A stretch of DNA of 64,000 nucleotides, taken from positions 1 to 64,000 of the forward strand of contig CAVUKZ010000002.1 in the NCBI GenBank assembly GCA_963742205.1, written 5' to 3'. The notes below the pieces were generated by a model. That model searched no databases, was not told the origin of the DNA, and saw only the letters and a program-made list of their open reading frames with translations. Positions 8,482 to 18,054 of this stretch are shown here, piece by piece. Both the position numbers and the translations under genes were made by a program. Origin of the DNA: WHSW01 sp963742205. GTDB taxonomy: Bacteria > Actinomycetota > Thermoleophilia > Solirubrobacterales > 70-9. The first letter of the stretch is position 1; each line of letters starts with the position of its first letter.

Positions 8482-10334
8482 ATGAGAGAGCTGCCGGGGA
8501 TTGCGACCGGTGTCGAGATCGGCGCCTACCGGGTCGAGGAGCTGATCGGCCGCGGTGGGATGGGAGAGGTCTATCGCGCGCGCGACGGCCACCTCGACAG
8601 GAACGTTGCCCTCAAGATCCTCGCTCCGCGTTACGCCGAAGACGCGGGATTCCGCGAGCGCCTTCTCCGCGAGTCTCGGATTGCGGCAAGCCTCGATCAT
8701 CCGAACGTCGTCCCGGTGTACGACGCGGGCGAAGCTGACGCCGGCTTCTACCTCGCGATGCGCTACGTCGAGGGCGGCGACTTGCGGGTCGTACTTCGAC
8801 GCGAAGGCGCGCTGGCTCCCGCCCGGGCGCTCGAGATCGTCTCGCAGGTCGCGGGTGCGCTCGACGCTGCCCATGCGAAGGGGCTCGTCCACCGTGACGT
8901 CAAGCCGTCGAACGTACTGCTCGACGAGCGCGGCCACTGCTACCTGGCCGACTTCGGCCTGACGCAGACCGCGTCGGATCGCGGTCAGGCGACGGACGGC
9001 TCGTTGCTCGGCACGAGCGACTACGTCGCTCCAGAGCAGATCCGCGGCGACGAGGTCGCCGGAAGCGCGGATGTCTACGCACTTGGCTGCATGCTGTTCG
9101 AGTGCCTTACCGGAGAGGGTCCCTTCCGGCGTCGCTCCGAGGTCGCAACCCTCTTCGCCCACCTCGAAGAGGAGCCGCCGTCCGCGTCGGCGCGCCACTC
9201 GCCGCTTCCGGCCGCGATCGACCCGGTCGTCGCTCGGGCGTTGGCGAAAAAGCCAGCCGAGCGTCAATCGAGCTGCGCAGAGCTCGTCGCCGACGCGACC
9301 GCGGCGCTCGGCCTCGACGCGGTGAGGCCGCGCCGGCGACGGCTCGCGGTCGCCACGGCCGCACTCGTGCCTCGGCTTGGCGGCGGCTGCGTTGGCCGCG
9401 ATCCTGGTCACTCCGCGAAGGAACGGCGGCCCCGCCCACTGGTTCGTTGATCGGGATCGATCCGGAGAGCGGCGACACGACCGCCCGCTACGCCGTCTCG
9501 GCGCATCCAGGTGCGGTCACTACGGGCGCCGGTCGAGTCTGGCTGGCTGACTACCGCGATGGTGCGCTCTGGACGTTGGAGCCCAGCACGGGCGAACTGA
9601 GGCGCGTCACCTCGGTTGGCGAGCCGCGTGATGTGACGGCGCTCGGCGGCAAGATCTACGTCGTCTCGGACAGCGCGGAGGTCGTCGCGAAAGTGTTCAC
9701 CGGCACGGTTGCCCGCTACGACGCGGTCACCGGAGTGCGGGAGGCCAAGGTGGATCTCTACACCTGCACCGTCGCCGCGGGACAAGGCGTCCTCTGGTCG
9801 ATGGGATTCTCCGGTGACAAGAGGCTGAGCACTGACCCCGGAGAGCTTCGGATCATCCGCGACGTCACGATCCCGTACCGAGAACGTGTCTCGGTTGAGA
9901 CGACTCGGATCAACCAGCGCGACCTTGCCGTGGGCTACGGGTCGGTGTGGGTGCTGGGCGACGGGATCGACCGGCGGATCTGGCGGCTCGATCGCCGCAG
10001 CGGCCGCATCCTCGCCACCATCGAGCTCCCCTTCGTTCCGCGATCGGTCGCGGCGGGCGAGGGAGGCGTCTGGGTCACGGCGCCACTCGACGACCGCGTG
10101 TTACAGATCGACCCAGAGACCAACGCCATCACGGCGACGATTCCGACAGGCCGCGGCACGAGCGGCGTCGCCACAGGAGCCGGTTCGGTGTGGGTAACGA
10201 GCACGATCGACGGCACGGTTGCACGCATCGACCCGGGCAGCGCCGAGGTCGTCGACCAGATCGACGTAGGCGGGCGGCCACGCGAGGTCGCGGTTGGCGC
10301 GGGCGGCCTGTGGGTGACCGCCGATGGGACTTGA
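8482..10334 (+). CDS. Ser/Thr protein kinase with extracellular YVTN-type propeller (two frame breaks)
   Basis: Residues 1-~280 are a PknB-type kinase: glycine loop GRGGMGEVYRA, Lys45 in VALKIL, catalytic VHRDVKPSNVLL, DFGL, and SDYVAPEQIRG. A membrane helix follows, then a propeller of YVTN/Vgb-like repeats (GAGRVWLADYRDGALWTLE, GYGSVWVLGDGIDRRIWRLD). The frame changes twice by +1 in the helix/linker, near 9373 and 9430. Each change restores sensible sequence, first the hydrophobic LGLAAAALAAILV and then the propeller. These look like base-insertion errors in one gene rather than two genes. The next gene overlaps its stop by 11 bp. It probably senses an extracellular ligand and phosphorylates cytoplasmic targets, possibly the convergent SARP. 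Confidence 0.75.
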
Positions 10335-11645
10335 TCTCACTCGGGTCGCTGGTTTGCTGGCCGTCGCGTCGCTCGCTGTGGGCGCAGCGGGCTGCCCGGG
10401 CGGCGAGCAGCCAATGCGGATCGGCCTGCTCACGGACTGTCGCGGGATCTTTTCCAGCTACGAGGACGAAATGCTCGCCGGCGCCGAGCTGCCACTGCTC
10501 CGGCGCGGGGCCCACCTTACGGACGGGAAGCCGTCCGGAGGCGTCTCCGAGGCCCGGGTTGCCGGCCGTGACATCGAGCTGATCAGGGGGTGCACCGAAG
10601 AAAGCGAGCACACGGTCCTGGTCGAAGAGGCGCGTCGGCTCGTCGAGGACGAGGGCGTCGACGCCGTCGTCGGCGCGATCGGCGAGTCGGACTCGCTCGT
10701 GTTCCGCGAGCTAGCCCGCAAGTACCCGGAGGTGATCTTCATACCGGCCTGGTCGGGTGCCCAGGAGCTCACCCTGCGGCACCCCGCCGCGAACGTCGTA
10801 TCGCTTCGACACCGACGAAGCTCAGGACGTGGCGGGGCTTGGAAGCTATGCGTACCGCGAACTGGGATGGCGCCGCGCCGCGGTCGTCGCCGACACGACA
10901 CCCGTCGGGTGGCAGGAGGAAGCAGCCTTCGTTGCGGAGTTCTGCGCCCTCGGCGGGGACGTGACAGCGCGCTTCACGGCGCCGATCGACCTCGGCGACC
11001 CGAAGGTCACCCACGCTCTCCGGGGTGCCGACGGCGTCGCCGCGCTCATGTTTGGAGGGCTCTTCGCGCCTCCCGAGTTTCTGCCCGCGCTCGCCCGCAA
11101 GCTCGGCTCGCCTGAGACCCGGATGCTCGTCGGCACATATGTGCTCGAGGACTCCAACACCCTCGTGCCCATCGCCCGCGGACTCCCCGGGGTGGTCGGC
11201 GCGTCGTCCATCCCGCCGGCAAACGCAACAGCCGCGATGCGCGCTCACCGGACAGCGTTTTCGACGGCATTTCCCGGGCTGCCGCCCTCGGATGCGAGAA
11301 ACACCGATCGTGCTGGCCTTCAACGACGCCATGGAGGGCCTGCTGCGCGGTCTCGAGGCCTCGGATGGCGACCTGTCGGATGGTCGTCAACGGCTGCGCG
11401 AGGAGCTCGCGCGAGTGAGCCTCGACGTTCCCTCGGGCCCTGTGCACCTCGACGGGAACCGCCAGGCGGTCCGCAACACCTACCTGAAGCGAATCGGTCC
11501 CGCGGGGGGGCGGCGGGCGTTCCAGCTCGTGCGGGTCGAGCCAGAGGTCGAGCAGACATTCGGGGGTCTCCTCTCCGATGCTCCCGCCCCCGGCCCCGGC
11601 AGCCAGCCGTGCCGAAAGGCGACCCCGCCTCCCTGGGCGGGCTAG
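10324..11645 (+). CDS. ABC-type periplasmic-binding lipoprotein (type 1 SBP; two frame breaks)
   Basis: Starts MGLDLTRVAGLLAVASLAVG with a lipobox (VGAAGC). It continues as a Leu/Ile/Val-type receptor fold: MRIGLLTDCRGIFSSYEDE, then a VDAVVGAIGES subdomain, then RAAVVADTTPVGW. Single-base insertions near 10803 and 11295 move the frame. Joining the three frames gives one protein of about 440 aa ending at 11645. The start overlaps the kinase-propeller stop by 11 bp, so the two are co-transcribed. No ABC permease or ATPase is nearby, suggesting a ligand-sensing rather than transport role. The stop overlaps the convergent SARP stop. Confidence 0.7.
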
Positions 11646-13233
11646 CCGCTCGGCCCAACCGTCCAGGTGAAACGGGTCCCGCTCGAGCGCGGGCCTAGGC
11701 CTCCAGGACGAAGCCCTCCCCGGACGATCAGCGTCGGGTGGTGCGCCGAAGCGGCGAGCGCGGCGCGCGCGTGCCCGATCCCGTCGCGTCGCCAGCGGTC
11801 GGTGAGCCCGACGATGACGAGTGCCGCGTCTTGCGTGGCCGCCACGAGCCCCGCTGCCGTCGGCTCGACGAGAAGTGGCTCCGCATGCACGCCAAACGCC
11901 CTCTGGATGGCGAGGGACGCGCCGGCGAGGAGGCGGCTGGCGTCGCCACCCTCGGCGCCGGAGGAGGCGCCGGCCAGCACGAGCGGCAACTCGGTCCCTA
12001 GGGCGAACCAGGCGCCGAGCTCGACGGCTGACCAGTCATGTTCTGCCCCGGTGAAGGGGACGACGACCGCGTCGCCACCGGGCGCCCCGTCGACAAGCAC
12101 AGCGACGTCGCTCGGCGCCTCCTCAGGAGCGTCAGCAGCCGGCCGTCCTCGAGCAGTCGGTCGGGCGCGTCCACGAGCACAAGCTCTGCCTCCTGCTCGG
12201 CGGCAAGCCGCGACAGATCTTTGCCGGGCGTGACGGACGTGAACGCAGCGGCACGAACGTCCACGTCGCGAGCGGTCAATTCCTCCCGACGCGTTTGCAG
12301 GTAGGTCGACGCAGCCGTGAGCTCGCTGGCACTGGCGACGGTGGACGCGAGGACGATCTCACGCGGCCCCCCGATCCTGGAGAGCGGCTCGGCGAGACGG
12401 AGGAGCGTCGCCGCACCCTCGAGCTCCAGCGCAGCCACGAGGATGATGCGCGACTCCGACGCGCTCGCGGGTCGACGCGGAGGCTCGAGATCGAGCGCCG
12501 GATCGTGCTCAAGAATCGCATGCTCGAGCTCCTGAAGGGGCGCCCCCGGCTCGATGCCGAGCTGATCGACAAGCGTCGCACGAGCCACTCGATAGGCGGC
12601 GAGTGCCTCGGCCTGGCGGCCACAGCGGTAGAGCGCCAGCATCTGCAGCGCACGCGGTCGCTCGCGGAGCGGGTACTCGGTCGCGAGCGCCTCGAGCTCG
12701 CCCACGAGCTCGGTGTGCCGTCCACACGCAAGATCGGCCACGATTCGCTGCTCAAGCGCCACGAGCCGGAGCTCGTCGAGTCGGGCGGCTGCTTGCCTCA
12801 ACACTCCTTCGTCAGCGACGTCGCCCAGGGCGGGCCCGCGCCAGAGCGCAAGCGATTCCTGCAGCAGCACCGCCGCGTCCTCGGGCCGCCCTCGCTCGAG
12901 GAGCTCGGTACCGTCGGTCACAAGCCTCTCGAAGCGATGGAGATCGAGCGAGTCGTGATCCATTCGCAGCAGGTATCCCGGCTCGCGCGTCTCGATCGTC
13001 TCGCGGCCGAGTTCCTTACGGAGCTGCGAGACGTAACCCTGGACCACGTTCGCTGCGGTGTCGGGCGGGTCTTCCGCCCAGACCTCGTCGATGAGCCGCG
13101 AGCTCGAGACCACCTGACCGGACTGGAGTAGTAGGACAGCGAGCACGGCGCGAGGGCGCGCGCCCCCGAGCTTGACAGGCGCCCCGTCAGCGAGCGCCTC
13201 GAGTGGGCCGAGGACCCGGAACTCCGTGCTCAC
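11642..13233 (-). CDS. SARP/BTAD transcriptional regulator with C-terminal USP-like domains (one frame break)
   Basis: Residues 1-~95 are an OmpR-type winged helix (TEFRVLGPLEALADG, VVSSSRLIDEVWAEDPPDT, QGYVSQLRKELG). Residues ~95-250 are the BTAD helical repeat region. The rest holds two regions resembling universal stress protein folds (IILVAALELEGAATLL; AVVVPFTGAEHDWSAVELGAW). A one-base deletion near 12135 shifts the frame; the second part, 11642-12100, reads smoothly after DAPEEAPSDVAVLVDG. The GTG at 13233 is chosen as the codon just before the winged helix. It is convergent with the kinase/SBP pair, making a probable receptor-kinase-regulator module. Confidence 0.75.
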
Positions 13234-13346
13234 AGCCGCGACCGTAACACCGCGCCGAGTCATCAACCCGCCGGTCAGCGGTTCCCAGACGATCGGGATG
13301 GTCCCCGATGACCGATCGCGGCGACTGACGCCGGGCGCGAGCGCAG

Positions 13347-13382
13347 CACCCCGAAACGCCGCTCTCGCGACGTCCCGGGGTG
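13347..13382. terminator. Putative terminator hairpin (repeat copy 2)
   Basis: Duplicate of the inverted repeat at 6529-6564, here between the start of the SARP gene and the end of the second ScyD-like gene. Confidence 0.3.
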
Positions 13383-13397
13383 GCGGCTCGACTTCCG

Positions 13398-14393
13398 CTA
13401 GCGCGCCGCGCCGTGTGGCGGGCCCGCGGGGTTTTCGATCTTCCAGATCTCCCCGGTGAGCGTGACCACGTAGGCGGTGTTCTTGATCAACTCGACCGAG
13501 CTCGGCCGGTCGAGGCCGTCGAAGACGACGCCGAAGGTGCCGTCGCCGTTTACCTTCACCAGGCTGCCGGTGTTCGGAAGCGCCCGGTGAGCCCGGAGGG
13601 CCGCCGCTGTAGTCGCCCTGGAGAGGGCGAAGAGATCGCGACCGCGGCCGGACTCGACGTCGACCAGCAGCGGGGCACCGGAGGCCAAATCGGTGGCGCT
13701 CGGTGACTTCGGCCCGAAGCTCACCACCTTGCCGTTGGCCGGATCGTGCGGGACGGGGCCGGCCTCGGACATGTAGATCGTGTTGCCCTGGGTCTCGAGC
13801 CCGGTCGGGACGATGTTGGCGAAGGCGATCATCTGGCTGACATCGCCGTCGCGGGTGACCCGATAGACGCGGTTGTGGTGTCCATCGGTGACCAGGAATC
13901 CGCCCCGGTAGGTCTCCAGCGCGTACTGGACCCCGGTTGGGATGTCGACCGGAAACCCCGGCGGATTGCTGAGCGCGAACGCGCCGATGTCGGCGACGAC
14001 GGTGAAGCTGTGCGGGCCGTCGATCCGGTAGATGCCGACGACGTCGCTGCCGCCGACGTCGGGGCCGACAACGGTGACCAGCGCATAGGCGGTGCCGCCG
14101 ATGAACGCGACATCGGTGGTCCCGCCGATGCCGATGATCGACTTCGGCAGACCGCTGGCGAACGTCGTGACCTCGCCGGTCCTCGGATCGACGCGCGAGA
14201 TCTTGCCGGCGGCCGACTCGGTGACGTAGAGCGCGCCGCCGGGGCCGACCGTGCTGCCCGAGCCTCCCGCGAGGCCACTCACTAGTTGGCTGGCGGTGGG
14301 CGTCGGTGATGGACGGGTGGCGTTTGCTGCCGACGGCGCGATCATCGCGATCGCGGCCGCCACTGCGAGCAGCAGGATTCGTTGGGACCTCAT
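13398..14393 (-). CDS. ScyD/ScyE-family secreted beta-propeller, copy 2
   Basis: 331 aa and essentially identical to the gene at 6580-7575, with the same signal peptide and AGGAGGG ribosome site. It differs in a 16-residue stretch: an inserted C near 13583 and a lost G near 13620 compensate each other, replacing SQGDYSGGPP with SRATTAAALR. The last residue is Arg instead of His. In this copy the gene sits 69 bp downstream of an intact beta-barrel protein gene and a DUF4242 gene, which looks like the original gene order (DUF4242, barrel protein, ScyD). Confidence 0.85.
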   Translation of the reverse strand: MRSQRILLLAVAAAIAMIAPSAANATRPSPTPTASQLVSGLAGGSGSTVGPGGALYVTESAAGKISRVDPRTGEVTTFASGLPKSIIGIGGTTDVAFIGGTAYALVTVVGPDVGGSDVVGIYRIDGPHSFTVVADIGAFALSNPPGFPVDIPTGVQYALETYRGGFLVTDGHHNRVYRVTRDGDVSQMIAFANIVPTGLETQGNTIYMSEAGPVPHDPANGKVVSFGPKSPSATDLASGAPLLVDVESGRGRDLFALSRATTAAALRAHRALPNTGSLVKVNGDGTFGVVFDGLDRPSSVELIKNTAYVVTLTGEIWKIENPAGPPHGAAR

Positions 14394-14428
14394 AGGGGCC
14401 CTCCTCTCGTTTGGGTTGCTAGGTGGAC

Positions 14429-14454
14429 GTGGGGCGGCGCGAGCGCCGCCCCAC
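14429..14454. terminator. GC hairpin upstream of ScyD-like gene, copy 2
   Basis: Duplicate of the 11-bp inverted repeat at 7611-7636, here directly between the barrel protein stop (14463) and the ScyD-like start (14393). It could lower read-through between the two genes. Confidence 0.5.
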
Positions 14455-14462
14455 CTCGTGCC

Positions 14463-14951
14463 TCAGTACGCGACCTTGCCGCTCGAATGTCCGACGACGA
14501 GCGTCGATCCGGCCGCGACGGTCCCGCTGAACGTGTACTTGCCCGAGACGCCGCGGTAGTGACCGGTGCCGCCCGTGTAGCGCCCCTCGATGGCGAGCAC
14601 CTGGCTGCCGTCAGGCTGCACCGTGGCTGTTCCGGTGAGGGTGTTTCGCATCGTGCCAGCGGCGAAGAAGTCCGTCTCCTTGCCCTCGAACGCGAACACG
14701 TTCGGCGCCGGCCGACCCGTGATCGTCACGCGGTCGACCACGGCGCCCGAACCCAGCGGCTTCGCCTGCAGCGTGCCGGCGATCACGGTGGTGCCTCCCG
14801 GCGCCGGATAGCCGTCACCCGTCGCGAGCGTCGCGGTTTGCACCGTGGAGGTGTACTTGTGGGTCACCTTCCCCTTCGCCTGCGCTGTCCCCGATGCGCC
14901 GAGGACGACGAGCAGAGCGATGAGTCCAATTGATTTGCGGATGGTCGGCAT
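14463..14951 (-). CDS. Secreted beta-barrel protein (allene oxide cyclase/dirigent-like)
   Basis: 162 aa with a signal peptide ending TAQA. The mature part is beta-rich and contains VLAIEGRYTGGTGHYRGVSG followed by a KYTFSGTV strand. That Gly-rich RYxGGTGxYxGxxG pattern is typical of allene-oxide-cyclase-barrel/dirigent-like proteins. Catalytic activity should not be assumed, since bacterial members are uncharacterised. A strong GGAGAAGG precedes the ATG. It lies 12 bp after the DUF4242 gene, so the two are likely one transcript. Its final eight codons are duplicated at the right end of repeat copy 1. Confidence 0.6.
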   Translation of the reverse strand: MPTIRKSIGLIALLVVLGASGTAQAKGKVTHKYTSTVQTATLATGDGYPAPGGTTVIAGTLQAKPLGSGAVVDRVTITGRPAPNVFAFEGKETDFFAAGTMRNTLTGTATVQPDGSQVLAIEGRYTGGTGHYRGVSGKYTFSGTVAAGSTLVVGHSSGKVAY

Positions 14952-14963
14952 GTCCTTCTCCTC

Positions 14964-15236
14964 TCAGAAGTACAGATAGGGGTCCAGCACGCGGACCTCG
15001 GTCATCGCGTCCAGCGGCAACTCGTTGTCCGTCGCGGTTCTGCGAATCGCCTCGGGGCTGGGCCCGTCGTAGACGCAGAACGTGCGTGTCCCGTCCTCGC
15101 TCACATACGAGTGCAGCCAGGTCACGCCCTCGCGTTCGTTGCGTTGGATCACCGCACGGCAGGCGTCCGCGCCCTCCGCTCCCGCAGGAACTCCAATGCC
15201 TTGCGGGAACGTCCGTTCGACGAGATAGCGCGGCAT
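14964..15236 (-). CDS. DUF4242 / SCO4226-like small protein
   Basis: 90 aa. It begins MPRYLVERTFPQGIGVPAG and contains VTWLHSYVSEDGTRTFCVYDGPS, the hallmark of DUF4242. The Streptomyces member SCO4226 is a dimeric nickel-binding ferredoxin-fold protein. The His-x-Tyr and Cys-x-Tyr positions are kept here. AAAGGAGGG precedes the ATG at good spacing. It heads the minus-strand group DUF4242, barrel protein, ScyD-like. Its last ten bases recur just outside repeat copy 1. Confidence 0.85.
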   Translation of the reverse strand: MPRYLVERTFPQGIGVPAGAEGADACRAVIQRNEREGVTWLHSYVSEDGTRTFCVYDGPSPEAIRRTATDNELPLDAMTEVRVLDPYLYF

Positions 15237-15335
15237 TTCGGCCCTCCTTTCGGCCTTTCGAATGTCCCGACGACCGTAGGCGCGCGGACACGCGCCGACA
15301 TCGGCAGAACCGCCTAAGTTGGCGCGCAGCGGCGC

Positions 15336-17921
15336 CTATTCCTGGCCCAGGCCCAGGCGCTGCGCGGCGGCGACGGCCTTGCTACGGGAGCCGACCTCCA
15401 GCTTGCGCAAGATCGCCGAGACGTGGTGGTCGACCGTCCGCGGCGAGATGACCAGGCGCTCGGCGATCTCCGCGTTGCGCAACCCCTCGGCCAGCAGCCC
15501 GAGGACCTCCACCTCGCGCGCGGTGAGGCCGGCGGGATTTGCGTCCGTATTCAGCCGCGGGCCGCGGGGCACGCGCTCGCCCAGTTCGCGCAGGCAGCGA
15601 CCGACGATCGCGACGGCCGGGGCTGCGCCCAGAGAACGGAGCTGGTCGTGAGCCGTGCGCAGCGCGTCCGCTTCGCCCGAGCCCGCCAGCGCCATCGCCT
15701 CCTCGTAGGGGCAGCCAAGCCGGCGCCATTCTTTTGCGGCGCGTTTCCAGTCACCCGCCCTCTGGAGCAGGTACGGATCCGGTTCGGGATCGTCCGCCAG
15801 CGGAACCTCAACGCCCGCGCGTCCGCCCCAGTACGCGAGGGCGGCGCCATACGGGTCGCTGGGACGCAGGGGGAATCCGAGCGCCGGCTCCAGCTCAGCT
15901 GCCATCGCCTCCGGGCGACCCTCGAGCCAGGCGGCCTCCGCGCGCGCGACGGCCACGGGTCCGATCCACTGGAGCTCTTGGCGCGGCAAGGCGGATGCGT
16001 GCGCCTCGTCCAGCAGCGCCCAGGCACCTGGGTCACCCCGCCGGGCGCGTACCAGCCCCAACGCGACCAGAGCGTGGATGCGCGAGAACGGGCAGTTCTT
16101 CATCAGGGCGATCTCCGCGTGGGCTGCAGCCTCGTCCCATTGCCCACGGGCCAGCGCCAGCTTCGCCCGCCAGGAGATCAAGTAATAGCGCCACACATCG
16201 AAGTCGCGGCCATCGCAGATCTCCAGCCCGGCTCGCAGGTGGTCATCGGCGACGTCCCACCACCGCAGCCGGCCGGCGGTGCGGGCGATCACGACCTCGG
16301 CCCCGACGGCCGCGGCATGATGCCCGGCCTCCCCGGCGAGCCGGGCGGCCCGCTCGAGCTTCTCCAGCCCCTCCCGCCTGCCGTTGAACATCTCTATCCA
16401 CCCGGCGGTGAGCATCGTCAGGACGGTCGCGTCCACCCGGTCGATGCCCGCCGCCAATGCTGCCGCGCGTTCCGACCACTCGCCCGCGGCCTTCGGGTCC
16501 TCGGCTGCCAACAGCAGGTGGCTGAGCTGGCAGTACGCCGCGAGCAGCTCGCCGCCGGGCGGCAGCCGCTCGAGGTCGGCGACGGCGGCGCGGGCCACCT
16601 CCAGCCCCTGCGGCAGGGATCCCGCCTGCCAGGCGAGCTGCGCCAGCCAGATGCGAGCCGCCCCCTGGCGGAGCTCGTCACCAAGCTGCTCGTAGCAGGC
16701 GAGCCCCCGACGCTGTGCAGCCTCCGCCGGCTTGAATTCCGTGACGTTGAAGAGCGCTTGGCTCATTGCGCCGAACAGGGCCGCCTGCTCCTCGAGCGGC
16801 AGCGCGTCGGCGAATCGCGCGGCCTCCTCGTAGAGGACGGCGGCCTCACGGTGGGCGCCGCGAGCGGAAGCCCGGTTGGCCGCCCGCGGGGCAATCTCCA
16901 GGATCCGAGCCGGGTCGCCGGCCCCGATCGCATGATTCGCAAGCCGGACCTCGTCCGGCTCCCCCCAGGATGGCGATTGCAGCGCCTCGAGCGCGGCGCG
17001 ATGCAGCGACGCCTTGCGGTACGCACCGATTGCCGACAGCACCGCCTCCCGGGCGAGCTCATGACGGAACGACAACGCCTCACCGCTCGGCTGCAGCAGC
17101 CCGCCGGCCACCGCGTCGTCGAGCCGGTGGTCGGCGTCCGGCAGGACCTGATCGAGCACCCAGAGCTCGGCGCGGGGGCCGACCACCGCCACCGCCTCGA
17201 GCGCCTCGCGGGTCGGCGGGTCCAGCCGCGCGACGCGCGCGAGCACCGCGTCGGCGACCGTCTCGGGCATGCCGAGATCGTGGGTCAAGAGCTCCGTCAC
17301 GAAGAACGGGTTGCCCCCGGTCCGACGGTAGAGCGCCTCGGCCTCCGTTCCGAACGGCTCCGCCATCTCGGCGACGGCGCTCGGCGAGAGGGGCGAGAGC
17401 TGCATCCGCCTGATCGAGCGGGTGGCACCCAGTTCTCCGACGAGTACTCGCACCGGGTGCCATGGCCCCAACTCGTCGTCTCTGTGCGAGACAACGAGGA
17501 GCAAAGCCGTGTCTTGCATCCGGTTCGCGAGTAGTCGGAGCACGTCGAGCGTGCCCTCGTCGGCCCATTGCAGGTCCTCCAGCACGAGCAGCGTCGGTCC
17601 CGAGTCACGGACCTGTTCCAGCAAGCAGTTGGCGACATCGTGCGGAGTGCCCGTCCCCCGTACGACTTTGTTCAGGGGGTCACCCAGCTCGTCAGCGAGA
17701 TCCGAGAACGGGCCAAGCGGGCGGGGCGCGAGCAGTGGTTCACACCCCGCCCAGAGAGGCGGCACCCGGGAATCGCAACGCGACGCCAGCGCCCGGAGCA
17801 GGGTGGTCTTGCCGACCCCCGCCTCGCCGCCCACGAACACGGTCGCCCCCGAGCCGCCCGAGCTAACCGCGCTCCAATGGTCCTCGAGCGTCCCTAGCTC
17901 GCCCTCGCGCTCGAGCAACAC
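15336..17921 (-). CDS. LuxR-family transcriptional regulator with AAA ATPase domain (LAL type)
   Basis: 861 aa, the usual size of large ATP-binding LuxR regulators. Walker A GGEAGVGKTTLL is at residue ~30 and Walker B TLLVLEDLQWADEGT at ~115. A long helical, TPR-like middle covers residues ~300-770. The C-terminal LuxR HTH reads LTAREVEVLGLLAEGLRN and RTVDHHVSAILRKLEVGSR. These proteins sense a small molecule through the helical region and activate transcription; the ligand here is unknown. The GTG at 17921 gives VLLEREGELGTLE, the conserved start of the family. An antisense frame of about 700 codons on the plus strand is a shadow. Confidence 0.9.
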   Translation of the reverse strand: MLLEREGELGTLEDHWSAVSSGGSGATVFVGGEAGVGKTTLLRALASRCDSRVPPLWAGCEPLLAPRPLGPFSDLADELGDPLNKVVRGTGTPHDVANCLLEQVRDSGPTLLVLEDLQWADEGTLDVLRLLANRMQDTALLLVVSHRDDELGPWHPVRVLVGELGATRSIRRMQLSPLSPSAVAEMAEPFGTEAEALYRRTGGNPFFVTELLTHDLGMPETVADAVLARVARLDPPTREALEAVAVVGPRAELWVLDQVLPDADHRLDDAVAGGLLQPSGEALSFRHELAREAVLSAIGAYRKASLHRAALEALQSPSWGEPDEVRLANHAIGAGDPARILEIAPRAANRASARGAHREAAVLYEEAARFADALPLEEQAALFGAMSQALFNVTEFKPAEAAQRRGLACYEQLGDELRQGAARIWLAQLAWQAGSLPQGLEVARAAVADLERLPPGGELLAAYCQLSHLLLAAEDPKAAGEWSERAAALAAGIDRVDATVLTMLTAGWIEMFNGRREGLEKLERAARLAGEAGHHAAAVGAEVVIARTAGRLRWWDVADDHLRAGLEICDGRDFDVWRYYLISWRAKLALARGQWDEAAAHAEIALMKNCPFSRIHALVALGLVRARRGDPGAWALLDEAHASALPRQELQWIGPVAVARAEAAWLEGRPEAMAAELEPALGFPLRPSDPYGAALAYWGGRAGVEVPLADDPEPDPYLLQRAGDWKRAAKEWRRLGCPYEEAMALAGSGEADALRTAHDQLRSLGAAPAVAIVGRCLRELGERVPRGPRLNTDANPAGLTAREVEVLGLLAEGLRNAEIAERLVISPRTVDHHVSAILRKLEVGSRSKAVAAAQRLGLGQE

Positions 17922-18054
17922 ACCTGGTGCTCCCGGTGCCGCTGCGGTGTCGCGGATGGACGTGGTCGCACCCCCTGGTAGTGACGATAACCGCTAGGAA
18001 CGCTATCGGCCCGATTTTCACCCCCTGTACGGCCGGCCTGAGGCAGTGCGGCCG

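Larger units (their letters stand above)
13306..14486. repeat. Long direct repeat, copy 2 (1,181 bp)
   Basis: Second copy of 6488-7668. Its left edge lies inside a remnant of the LURP-one gene end. Its right edge continues into an intact gene of which only the last eight codons are present at copy 1. Copies 1 and 2 therefore each preserve one of the original flanks. Confidence 0.95.

Noticed and set aside
15423..17534. 703-codon open frame on the plus strand
   Set aside because: It is antisense to the LuxR-AAA regulator, which has clear Walker and HTH motifs; high GC lets antisense frames stay open.
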